Shown here: in pieces, positions 54,531 to 62,252 of the stretch
Position numbering within the stretch: the stretch's first letter is position 1
Layout of the letters: every line of letters starts with the position of its first letter
Source of the DNA: Adhaeribacter swui
GTDB lineage: Bacteria; Bacteroidota; Bacteroidia; Cytophagales; Hymenobacteraceae
Assembly: GCF_014217805.1 (NCBI RefSeq)
Contig: NZ_CP055156.1
Span: 1,736,001 to 1,800,000, forward strand
Reading direction: 5' to 3'
Length of the DNA stretch: 64,000 nt
The notes under the pieces: model-generated
Told to the model about the DNA's origin: nothing
Seen by the model: only the letters and a program-made list of their open reading frames with translations
The model's database searches: none
Made by a program: the position numbers and the translations under genes

Positions 54531-55703
54531 TTACTGCGTAACGCCCTTGTTCAAGTTCCGGTTAACTTCGTCGAGTAAATATTCCTTGGGGTCGGAGTTG
54601 TATTCCCAGAACATCACGCCTGCCAGTTTATTATCGAGCACGAACTTACATTTCTCCCGCACGGATTCTTCGTCTTCGTAGGTTATAAATTTCTTTTCGG
54701 CGGCATTGTACAAGTAAGGTGCTTTGGCTTTTTTATCGCGGTACGCTTTGTAGCCGTTTTTATTAATCAGGCTGTCTTTTAACATGGTGTAACCGCCGCC
54801 CTGGGTAGTGCCGGTGGTTTTTTGCCCCAAGCCTTTTTTCTTGGCTTCGGCCAGGTTAAAGCCTTTACCGTAAAACGCCAAACCCATTACCAACTTAGAA
54901 GCAGGAATACCTAAAGCCGTATAGTCTTTAAAAGCTTTAGCAGCGTAATCTTTGGTGTCGTACTTTTTAGAAGCGTATAAGTTAGTGTGGTGACCCGCTA
55001 CCTGCCCGCCGGAATAATCGTAGGTCATCATGTTAATGTAATCCAGGTATTGCTGCGCTTTGCCCATTTCGGTGTGGTTAATAAAATCCGTGAAGGTGGG
55101 AATAGCCGTAGTAAGCAAATATTTTTTGCCGGTTTGGGCTCCTAGTTTATCCAGTTCCTGCCGGATGGCCGCAAACATCAGCGTAAAGTTTTGGGTATCT
55201 TCAGGCCGGTAAATGTTGCCCTCTTCCCCTTTAATAGCCGGGTATTCCCAATCAATATCCACCCCATCGAGTTGGTTTTCCTGCATGATGCGCACGCAAC
55301 TGGCGGCAAAGGCCTGCCGGGAAGTATCGGAAAGTACCGCGTCGGAGAAGTTCTCGCTCCAGGCCCAACCGCCCAGCGAAATTAAAATTTTCAGTTCCGG
55401 ATTTTGCTTTTTCAACAAATTTAGCTTCCGGAAATTAGTAGTATCGGTGGCCAAATTCGTGAGAAAAGCCCGGTTGCCCTTTACATCCACAAAAGCATAG
55501 TTGATGTGCGTTAACTTATTGGCGCTAATGTTTTCGGTATTAATCAGTCCCCGAAAGCCACCCACGTACCCGATTATTACTGGCTTGTTGGTTGCTGTTG
55601 CGGTTTGGGCCAGTACTTGGGTAGAAACAGAAAAATGGATTAGTAAGTAAAACAAGAAACAAGCATAGCCTTGTTTTTTAAATAAAGTAGTAAGTTTTCG
55701 CAT
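54531..55703 (-). CDS. Secreted GH18 chitinase
   Basis: 390 residues from the ATG at 55703. The frame runs back to 55802, but the internal Met starts a normal signal peptide (MRKLTTLFKKQGYACFLFYL, cleavage near VLAQ) and the upstream lipoprotein gene overlaps the longer form. The catalytic motif DGVDIDWEYP (DxxDxDxE) has the acid Glu. NYAFVDVKGN, ILISLGGWAWSENFSDAV, YINMMTYDYSG and GVMFWEYNSD are further GH18 strands. It hydrolyses chitin or related N-acetylglucosamine polymers outside the cytoplasm. No chitin-binding or type IX sorting domain is visible. Confidence 0.93.
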   Translation of the reverse strand: MRKLTTLFKKQGYACFLFYLLIHFSVSTQVLAQTATATNKPVIIGYVGGFRGLINTENISANKLTHINYAFVDVKGNRAFLTNLATDTTNFRKLNLLKKQNPELKILISLGGWAWSENFSDAVLSDTSRQAFAASCVRIMQENQLDGVDIDWEYPAIKGEEGNIYRPEDTQNFTLMFAAIRQELDKLGAQTGKKYLLTTAIPTFTDFINHTEMGKAQQYLDYINMMTYDYSGGQVAGHHTNLYASKKYDTKDYAAKAFKDYTALGIPASKLVMGLAFYGKGFNLAEAKKKGLGQKTTGTTQGGGYTMLKDSLINKNGYKAYRDKKAKAPYLYNAAEKKFITYEDEESVREKCKFVLDNKLAGVMFWEYNSDPKEYLLDEVNRNLNKGVTQ

Positions 55704-55758
55704 ATAAGTTTGTGGTTCAGTTTGATGATGATAATGAATGATAAATTTAAAAATACTT

Positions 55759-56220
55759 TCAGGTTGAATGATCTTCAATAAGAATGAGCTCCCATTTGCC
55801 ATTTTTCTTTTGAAAAAAATGATAGACTAGAGTACCCGTATCTTCTATTGTATAAATCAGGTTTATTAAATTATTATTTAAATTTTCTTTATCTATGCGA
55901 CTAGGAGTAAGGTTTAAATAATTGGTATACTCCCATTTATTCCTATCAATAAAGGTAATTGAATCCTTATCATCAACTGAATAAATAACTTTTATTGGGA
56001 ATTTTATTCTGGAATACTGGAAAGTTGAATCATCAGAAAATTTTTTAAGAAAGATATCAAAGTTATTCTCATTAACTGGGTTATACGTTGGTATACTTGT
56101 TAAAGCATGGCCTTTTGTTAAAGGTGAAGTTGTGGTAGGTAGTTGTCCATTGTGAGATTCTTTATGAGAATTATTGCAGCTAATGAATAAAAACAGCCAA
56201 ATAAATGTAATCAATCGCAT
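55759..56220 (-). CDS. Small lipoprotein of unknown function
   Basis: 153 residues. MRLITFIWLFLFISCNNSHK is a short signal with lipobox FISC. The mature part is polar with alternating beta strands (SIPTYNPVNENNFDIFLKKF; KWEYTNYLNLTPSRIDKENL; LVYHFFQKKNGKWELILIED), reminiscent of DUF4348-type periplasmic proteins, but I cannot assign it. The gene is notably A/T-rich compared with its neighbours. It lies 55 bases upstream of the chitinase start and 45 downstream of the peptide transporter. Confidence 0.65.
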   Translation of the reverse strand: MRLITFIWLFLFISCNNSHKESHNGQLPTTTSPLTKGHALTSIPTYNPVNENNFDIFLKKFSDDSTFQYSRIKFPIKVIYSVDDKDSITFIDRNKWEYTNYLNLTPSRIDKENLNNNLINLIYTIEDTGTLVYHFFQKKNGKWELILIEDHST

Positions 56221-56265
56221 TTCGCATAATTTAGATTTACTGTTTACTCATCTTCCAACTATAAC

Positions 56266-57762
56266 CTATCGCACATCCGCCATCCACTTACGAATGAGCG
56301 GGCTCAGGCAAATTAACAGCACGCCGATCCCCAACGACCAAAGACCTATTTTACTTAGAATAGCCGCGTAATAAGGCAGTGATAACACCGGGTTGTTCAC
56401 TACTTCTTCCGGAACGCTCATTAAGGCCCCGATTTTACCCGCCAGAAACTCCCCTACGGCCGAAGCAAAAAACCAAATACCCATCATAAGGGCTACCATG
56501 CGCGCCGGTGAAAGTTTGGTAACCATGCTCAGGCCAATAGGCGAAAGGCATAATTCGCCGCAGATGATAAAAAAGTATCCCAGAATAAAAGCAGTTAAAG
56601 AAATTAAACCGGTCTCCGTACCCATGTGGCAGGCAGCGTAAAACACGTAAAAGCCTAAGCCCACGAAAATAAACGAGAGCCCGAATTTAAGCGGCGTAGA
56701 TGGTTCTATCCCTTTGCGGTTAAGCACCGGCCAAAGCCAGGCGAAAAAGAAGCTGAGAATAATCACCCAGGCGGGCGGCAGAAAGTTATTTACGGATAAA
56801 GCGGGCAGTTCTGTGCCGGCAACGTGCATATCTACATTGCGCATGGCAAACAAATTAAGCGATCCGGCATTTTGTTCGTAAAAAGCCCAGAACAGCGCTG
56901 AAAATACGATCATGACCAAGGCAGCCATTAATTTACTCCGGGCCATACCATCCATCCGAAACGCCATTACTAAAATGTATACCAGCGACACGGCTCCTAA
57001 CCCGAACATAATGTAGTCCATGAAATGGTATTGGTTAAAGAGTGCAACCACCACGGGTATCACCAACAGCGAAGCGGCATAAATAATTATTTCGGTGGAA
57101 ATGCCGGCAAACACCGGTTTTTTTAAATTTTTTACATCGGGCGGCAAGCCTCGATGTTGCAAGGAGTTTTTACCCAGGTAAAATACGATTAACCCTACCA
57201 GCATAAAAATACCGGCTAAACCAAAGCCATAATGCCAGTTAATACGCTGCCCCACGTAGCCGCACAACAAACCGCCTATGGCAGCTCCCACGTTAATACC
57301 CATGTAAAAAATGGAAAAACCGCTATCCCGACGAGGATCGTTTTCGGCGTACAGGGTTCCGACCAGGCTGGAAATGTTAGGTTTAAAAAAACCATTGCCG
57401 CAAATAATAAAAGCCATGCCGTAAAAAAAACTCCAGCCCTGCGGTAAGGCCATTATCAGGTGCCCAATGGACATCAAAATACCGCCAAATATCACGGCTT
57501 TGCGGTAACCTAAAAACCGGTCGGCCATCATGCCGCCAAACAGGGGCATGGTATATACTAAAGCGGCGTAGGAACCCAGAATAGCGTAACCTTTTGGCTC
57601 CGGAAATTTTAGTTGCGTAACCATATACGCCAGCAGCAAGGCCTTCATGCCGTAGAAAGAAAACCGTTCCCACATTTCGGCAAAAAAGAGCAAGTATAAT
57701 TGCTTGGGATGGCCGATACTAGTGGGTGGAGCTTCGGCAATTTGGGTTTCCGTAATATCCAT
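56266..57762 (-). CDS. POT-family proton-coupled oligopeptide transporter
   Basis: 498 residues with 12-14 membrane segments. The PTR signature is present: FFAEMWERFSFYGMKALLLAYM at about 28-49 covers ExxERFxYYG. FYMGINVGAAIGGLLCGYVG and the later GELCLSPIGLSMVTKLSPAR are typical as well. It imports di- and tripeptides with protons across the inner membrane. The internal stretch NLKKPVF is coded by one of the AT-palindromic motifs. It is the last of the minus-strand genes before the repeat-rich region at 57.8-60.2 kb. Confidence 0.94.
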   Translation of the reverse strand: MDITETQIAEAPPTSIGHPKQLYLLFFAEMWERFSFYGMKALLLAYMVTQLKFPEPKGYAILGSYAALVYTMPLFGGMMADRFLGYRKAVIFGGILMSIGHLIMALPQGWSFFYGMAFIICGNGFFKPNISSLVGTLYAENDPRRDSGFSIFYMGINVGAAIGGLLCGYVGQRINWHYGFGLAGIFMLVGLIVFYLGKNSLQHRGLPPDVKNLKKPVFAGISTEIIIYAASLLVIPVVVALFNQYHFMDYIMFGLGAVSLVYILVMAFRMDGMARSKLMAALVMIVFSALFWAFYEQNAGSLNLFAMRNVDMHVAGTELPALSVNNFLPPAWVIILSFFFAWLWPVLNRKGIEPSTPLKFGLSFIFVGLGFYVFYAACHMGTETGLISLTAFILGYFFIICGELCLSPIGLSMVTKLSPARMVALMMGIWFFASAVGEFLAGKIGALMSVPEEVVNNPVLSLPYYAAILSKIGLWSLGIGVLLICLSPLIRKWMADVR

Positions 57763-58078
57763 TAAAATGTAATGTTATGATTGTTGATGGAGGCTGATAC
57801 CAGAGTAACGGGAAATTCATTTTTTTATTCCGGCTTCTCTAATATTGTAGAACTACGGAATATATAAAACTTAGTCCGGTTATCCACAAATTTTATCCGA
57901 TGGAAAGGTTTTCCTTTGGAGCCTTTTCAAGTCTCCATGCTCGGGTTCCATCTTATTTGAACGGGCTGAGTTTGCCTCATGGCCGGCAGGCATCGTTTGA
58001 CTCTTTCGGGCTGGTCTAAGCTTCCTTTGCTCGTGCCTCGCAATGCTGCGCACCGGAACCTTAGAAGGCCCTCAACAG

Positions 58079-58122
58079 CCAAACTGGTGTCAGTTACTTT
58101 TAATTAAATCATACCAGTTTGG
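58079..58122. repeat. 10-bp inverted repeat (24-base centre)
   Basis: CCAAACTGGT and its exact complement flank an AT-rich centre. It could be an end of the adjacent GC-richer block or a transcription signal; the T run of a terminator is missing. Confidence 0.55.
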
Positions 58123-58169
58123 CAAGCGGCTAGAAACAATAAATAATATAAAAATATCCTACCATCAGC

Positions 58170-58219
58170 ACGATCTTTAATCCTGAGAATCTCTAAATCC
58201 TATAAATCCCGGTTCAGAC
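58170..58219 (-). repeat. GTCTGAA-led, GATT-phased repeat block 1
   Basis: Read on the minus strand it begins GTCTGAACC right after the TAA stop of the CehA/McbA gene, then GATT occurs at offsets 3, 12, 20 and 29 after the leader (steps 9, 8, 9). Two similar blocks lie at 59846-59934 and 60106-60193. See findings. Confidence 0.7.
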
Positions 58220-59833
58220 TTACCTCAATTGCTTTTTCATGCCTTTAATAACTTGCTGGGTTTCGGCAATACGTCTTTCCAGACCGGCGCGGTATTGCCA
58301 GGCACGGTATTGCGGATCGGCTTGGCGGTTTTTTAAATCTTTTTTAAGTTCTTTTAAGTATCCTTCGCTTAATTTTAAATATTGAGGAGCAGTAGCCGGG
58401 TTATGAAAGTTTTTGCCATCAACCTGCACGTATACCGGCGTCGTGTGGGCCGCTTGGGTAGGATTACCGTAGGCGCGGGCTGCCAACCAAATGCCTTGCT
58501 CTGCTGGTATATCAAGTGTCAAGGAAAGATGCTCCGTTGATTGCCCTGCATCTGAAATGCTAACCCGGCCCAAAACTTTACCGTGCCCCACAATCTCTAA
58601 ACTTTGTAAAGGTACCTGAGCAGCGTTGCCGTAAGCATGTGCCGTAATATGTAAGGTTGTTCCTTTACTTACCGGCAATTTGCTACCGGGTAGCTGGCCA
58701 TTTACTTCAAAGCTCAACATGGGACCATTGGAAACAAAGGTATGACCGGCGGCCAGACCGGCTTTCCAGCTATTGTAGGTTAAGGGGCCATCCACGTAAG
58801 TATAGAAACGAACATTGCCCAGTCGCGCTGAACGTTCGGGTGGTCCGGTAGCGTGGTCGTTGCCGCACCATGGAAAATCGGAGCCGGCTACCGCGGTAAC
58901 CGGAATGCCCAGATCCAGCAAGTGGTAGTAATGGTTGGTAATTAAAGGCTTATCCGAAGCGCAGAATTGCAGCAACTCTAGTACATCTACTTTGCCGCGC
59001 AAGCCATCCAGCGTCAAGCCCCGGTAGCCGTGAAACGTTTCGGCTTGGTGCGCATAACCGCCCAGTCCGCCTAATTCGCGGAGCTTATCAAAAACTTTGT
59101 CGTAGTAATAATATTCTTTGCCAAACCGAACCTTGTCGGAAGCGCCTATTCCTAAGGCATGACCTAGTTCGGGGGTACGTGGGTCTTCCTGACCGGAGGT
59201 CAATAAATAATCATTTTTCTGATACACGCCTTTCTCACCCCAGGCATATTGCGGGTAATAAGCTTCCCAGAAATCGCCCATGCGCAGCATTACGCCTACG
59301 TGTACATCCTCGGCCTGGGTCCAGGTTAAAAGCAAAGAATCTTCGCGCGGCGAACGCCGGATGTGGATGTGATCATCGGCAGAGTACCAGCCTTTTTCGG
59401 GCATATTAATCCACCGTTTTAGTTGGTAGTTTTGCTGCTGTACCTGTCCGGCTTCGATTTGTAGTTGGTGTTTTTGTTCGAGGTATTCCGGTCCTTTAGC
59501 CAGTGATAATTGGTACGTACCCGGCGGCAAATCCAAACTAAATTGTCCGGCTACATAATATGAACTATCCGGTTGGTAATCGTAGCCATCCGCATGGTCC
59601 CATACACCATACATTACACCCACAGCAGCTTTTGGTAGCTTTTTCACTGCCCAGCCATTCCGGCTCAAACGCACCCGGACCGGCGTTAACTGGTTGGTTG
59701 TAGCATCGGTTACCTGTACTTCTAATCGGCCCGAAGCTGGTTGTTGGGCCAAAAGCGGAACAGGCAGTGCTAAACCAATAATCAAAAAAAACTGAAATAG
59801 AACAACGGTTAGAGTTTGGCTAGCTTGGTGCAT
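58220..59833 (-). CDS. CehA/McbA-family metallohydrolase
   Basis: 537 residues. A signal peptide (about 1-29, ending near LLAQQ) precedes an N-terminal Ig/carbohydrate-binding-like beta domain (35-135, RLEVQVTDATTNQLTPVRVR). The PHP-like metal domain begins at WYSADDHIHIRRSPRED near 148, with the His pair of the motif, and continues through QAEDVHVGVMLRMGDFWEAY, GYAHQAETFHG and VAGSDFPWCGND. The C-terminal part (470-537) is helical and Lys-rich. Members hydrolyse esters or carbamates in the periplasm (for example CehA on carbaryl); the natural substrate is unknown. Its stop codon abuts a dispersed repeat block. Confidence 0.85.
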   Translation of the reverse strand: MHQASQTLTVVLFQFFLIIGLALPVPLLAQQPASGRLEVQVTDATTNQLTPVRVRLSRNGWAVKKLPKAAVGVMYGVWDHADGYDYQPDSSYYVAGQFSLDLPPGTYQLSLAKGPEYLEQKHQLQIEAGQVQQQNYQLKRWINMPEKGWYSADDHIHIRRSPREDSLLLTWTQAEDVHVGVMLRMGDFWEAYYPQYAWGEKGVYQKNDYLLTSGQEDPRTPELGHALGIGASDKVRFGKEYYYYDKVFDKLRELGGLGGYAHQAETFHGYRGLTLDGLRGKVDVLELLQFCASDKPLITNHYYHLLDLGIPVTAVAGSDFPWCGNDHATGPPERSARLGNVRFYTYVDGPLTYNSWKAGLAAGHTFVSNGPMLSFEVNGQLPGSKLPVSKGTTLHITAHAYGNAAQVPLQSLEIVGHGKVLGRVSISDAGQSTEHLSLTLDIPAEQGIWLAARAYGNPTQAAHTTPVYVQVDGKNFHNPATAPQYLKLSEGYLKELKKDLKNRQADPQYRAWQYRAGLERRIAETQQVIKGMKKQLR

Positions 59834-59845
59834 CCGGCTTTTATT

Positions 59846-59934
59846 GTCTGAACCTTGATTTACTTGATTAAAGGATTAACTTGATGCTATCTGAATCGGG
59901 AAACAAACAGATTATACGGGTTTCGCAGATGATA
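59846..59934 (+). repeat. GTCTGAA-led, GATT-phased repeat block 2
   Basis: It begins GTCTGAACC at 59846-59854, followed by GATT at offsets 3, 12 and 20 and GAT at 29; a second leader-like TCTGAATC stands at 59890-59897, followed by a degraded copy of the GGATT series. About 42 bases (59845-59887) are complementary to 60106-60148 with 3-4 mismatches. Confidence 0.75.
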
Positions 59935-59980
59935 AAATGTTAGAATGACCAGGTGAAATTTAAAGAATATGGGTAAAAAG

Positions 59981-60004
59981 CTCCCTTCCTTAGATAAGGA
60001 GGGG
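59981..60004. repeat. CCTTAGATAAGG-type hairpin
   Basis: TCCTTA at 59987-59992 and TAAGGA at 59995-60000 form a palindrome, extended by CCC/GGGG with one bulge. The following GGGGCAGGGATGGTTGAT is a kind of sequence I recall from repeats in Bacteroidota genomes, which I cannot verify here. Confidence 0.5.
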
Positions 60005-60105
60005 CAGGGATGGTTGATTTTGCAACAGAATCATTTTCCTAAAAACAGGACAACCGTTTCACGATCATCTAATGCTTTTATATCAGCCACTCTCTAATCT
60101 ACTTA

Positions 60106-60193
60106 GCATTAAGTTAATCCTTTAATCAAGCAAATCAAGGTTCCGACACTAATCTGCGAAATCCGTACAATCCGTTTAATCCGCGATTCAGAC
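60106..60193 (-). repeat. GTCTGAA-led, GATT-phased repeat block 3
   Basis: On the minus strand the G of the ABC exporter's TAG stop (60193) is the first base of GTCTGAATC; GATT then occurs at offsets 4, 13, 22 and 31 (exact 9-base steps). A second leader GTCGGAACC (60147 to 60139) is followed by GATT at offsets 3, 12 and 20. Confidence 0.78.
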
Positions 60194-61971
60194 TATACTA
60201 AAGCCGGCTTTTCTTCTACGTGCCGTTCGCCGATTTGCTGGCGCCACATGGCGTAGTACAAACCTTTTTGGGCGAGTAACTCCAGGTGTTTGCCCGATTC
60301 GGCAATGCGGCCGCGCTCCAGCACGTAAATACAATCGGCGTGCAACACCGTAGAAAGGCGGTGCGCAATTAAGATAGTGATGTGGTTGGCGTTCCGGGAA
60401 ACATCGCGGACCGTTTTGCTGATTTCTTCTTCGGTTAAAGAATCTAAAGCCGAGGTAGCTTCGTCGAAAACTAGTAAAGTAGGGTTACGCAACAAAGCCC
60501 GGGCAATACTTAAACGTTGCTTTTCGCCACCCGACACTTTTACTCCCCCTTCGCCCAAAACCGTATCCAGTCCTTTGTCGGCGCGGGCCAGCAAAGAACC
60601 GCAAGCCGCATTCCGGAGCGCTGCCAAACAATCGGCATCGGTGGCGTTTGGCGCGACGAACAATAAATTTTCGCGGATAGTACCGGCAAATAATTGGGTA
60701 TCCTGAGTAACAAAGCCCATTTGTTCGCGCAGATTATCCAGGTCTAGCTCCTCGCCCGGAATATTGTTGTACAAAATGCGGCCTTCCTCGGGTTTATACA
60801 AGCCTACCAGCAATTTTACCAGCGTTGTTTTACCAGAACCCGATGGACCCACAAAAGCAATGGTTTCGCCTAATTGCGTTTTAAAAGAAATACCATCAAG
60901 TGCCCGGCTGGCAGCAGTTTGGTGTTTAAACTTAACGTTCTCGAAAGCCAGGGTTTGAATAGTTTGGAGCGGCGCCGGATGGGCTGGCCGAACTTCTTTG
61001 GGCGTGTCTAGTATTTTCTGGAAGTTATCCAGCGAGACTTCGGTTTCGCGGTAAATATTAATAATGTTACCCAGTTCCTGTAATGGCCCGAAAATAAAGA
61101 ACGAATAAATAAACATGGAAATAAAATCGCCCACGGTTATCCGGTTAATAAATACCAGGTAGAGCATCAGCAACAAAATAACGTTGCGCAGTAAGTTCAC
61201 GCAGGTACCTTGCACAAAGCTCAAACTCCGGATGTACTTTACCTTTTTCAGTTCTAATTTTAAAATTTTGTCGGTGGTGTTGTTTAACCGCACTGTTTCC
61301 TGCTGCGCTAAGCCCAAACTTTTAACCAGTTCAATGTTGCGCAGCGATTCGGTAGTGGCACCGGCCAGCGAGGTAGTTTCGGCCACAATGGTTTTCTGGA
61401 TTACTTTAATTTTTTTACTCAGCACCGAGCTTAAAATACCCAGAATAGGCACTGCTGAGAAGTAAACCGGCGCAATAACCCAGTACACGTTAATGGCATA
61501 CACCACCACGAAAATTATCCCGATTAAAGAAGTGAAAAGCACGTTGATAAAATTGGAAATAAGCTTTTCCACATCAATCCGTACTTTTTGCAGCTTGCCC
61601 AGGGTTTCGCCGCTGCGCTGGTCTTCGAACACCGAATAAGGTAAATCCAGGGAATGGCGCAGGCCGTCGGAGTAAATCTGCGCGCCAAGCCGCTGGGTAA
61701 TCACGTTTACGTAGTAATCCTGAAAGGCTTTGGCAATGCGCGATACCATAGCGACACCCATCGCCAATAAAATTAAAGTACCGGCTCCTTTAAAGAACTC
61801 CGGGGTAGATAATTTTAATTTTTTGGTAACAGCAGCGGTCGCGTAGTCATCAATGATCTTCCGCAAAATAAGCGGGTCCAGGAGCGAAAAGGTTTGGTTA
61901 ATAGCGGCCAGCAATAAGGCCAGAAAGACCAACCACTTGTATTGTTTTAAATATTCAAAGAGCAGTTTCAT
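60193..61971 (-). CDS. ABC exporter, half transporter (permease-ATPase fusion)
   Basis: 592 residues. An N-terminal six-helix exporter membrane domain (about 15-320) with FEDQRSGETLGKLQKVRIDV as the coupling region is followed by a nucleotide-binding domain: Walker A GPSGSGKTTLVKL, Q loop MGFVTQDTQLFAG, signature VSGGEKQRLSIARAL, Walker B LLVFDEATSALD and the H loop IAHRLSTV. It works as a homodimer or with another half in the inner membrane, MsbA-like; the exported substrate is unknown. The stop codon coincides with the start of repeat block 3. Confidence 0.93.
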   Translation of the reverse strand: MKLLFEYLKQYKWLVFLALLLAAINQTFSLLDPLILRKIIDDYATAAVTKKLKLSTPEFFKGAGTLILLAMGVAMVSRIAKAFQDYYVNVITQRLGAQIYSDGLRHSLDLPYSVFEDQRSGETLGKLQKVRIDVEKLISNFINVLFTSLIGIIFVVVYAINVYWVIAPVYFSAVPILGILSSVLSKKIKVIQKTIVAETTSLAGATTESLRNIELVKSLGLAQQETVRLNNTTDKILKLELKKVKYIRSLSFVQGTCVNLLRNVILLLMLYLVFINRITVGDFISMFIYSFFIFGPLQELGNIINIYRETEVSLDNFQKILDTPKEVRPAHPAPLQTIQTLAFENVKFKHQTAASRALDGISFKTQLGETIAFVGPSGSGKTTLVKLLVGLYKPEEGRILYNNIPGEELDLDNLREQMGFVTQDTQLFAGTIRENLLFVAPNATDADCLAALRNAACGSLLARADKGLDTVLGEGGVKVSGGEKQRLSIARALLRNPTLLVFDEATSALDSLTEEEISKTVRDVSRNANHITILIAHRLSTVLHADCIYVLERGRIAESGKHLELLAQKGLYYAMWRQQIGERHVEEKPALV

Positions 61972-62252
61972 ACGGAAAGATTAATGCGGAAGAGGTACCA
62001 ATTATAAGTAACCAGCACCTTCTGTAAATTGTTATGGACGCTTAAAAAATCGAATCAGCTACTTCATAAAAGATAATAGCTAATTAATTGGCTCTCAAAG
62101 TTAAAAAATCAAATTGAAAATAAGGGGTAGGTTATTTTTTCTGTCGGTAATTTACTTAAATTGAAAGTCGTAAAAACGAATTTACTCCGGTAAGTCATTC
62201 TTTTTCCTTTTTATCGAACATTCATCTTAACGCATCTAAATTTTTAAAATTT

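Larger units (their letters stand above)
57763..58219. other. Repeat-rich intergenic region, 457 bases
   Basis: Parts: a perfect DnaA box TTATCCACA at 57880-57888; a GC-richer block at about 57900-58078 with no open frame (several stops in each frame); an inverted repeat CCAAACTGGT at 58079-58088 with ACCAGTTTGG at 58113-58122; then the GATT-phased block (58170-58219) that abuts the stop codon of the next gene. No RNA gene was recognised. Confidence 0.6.
59834..60192. other. Repeat-filled spacer, 359 bases
   Basis: Almost wholly made of repeats: GATT-phased blocks 2 (plus) and 3 (minus) pointing inward, with a central hairpin repeat at 59981-60004. It lies between the stop of the ABC exporter gene and the start of the CehA/McbA gene, both on the minus strand. 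No coding frame. Confidence 0.65.
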
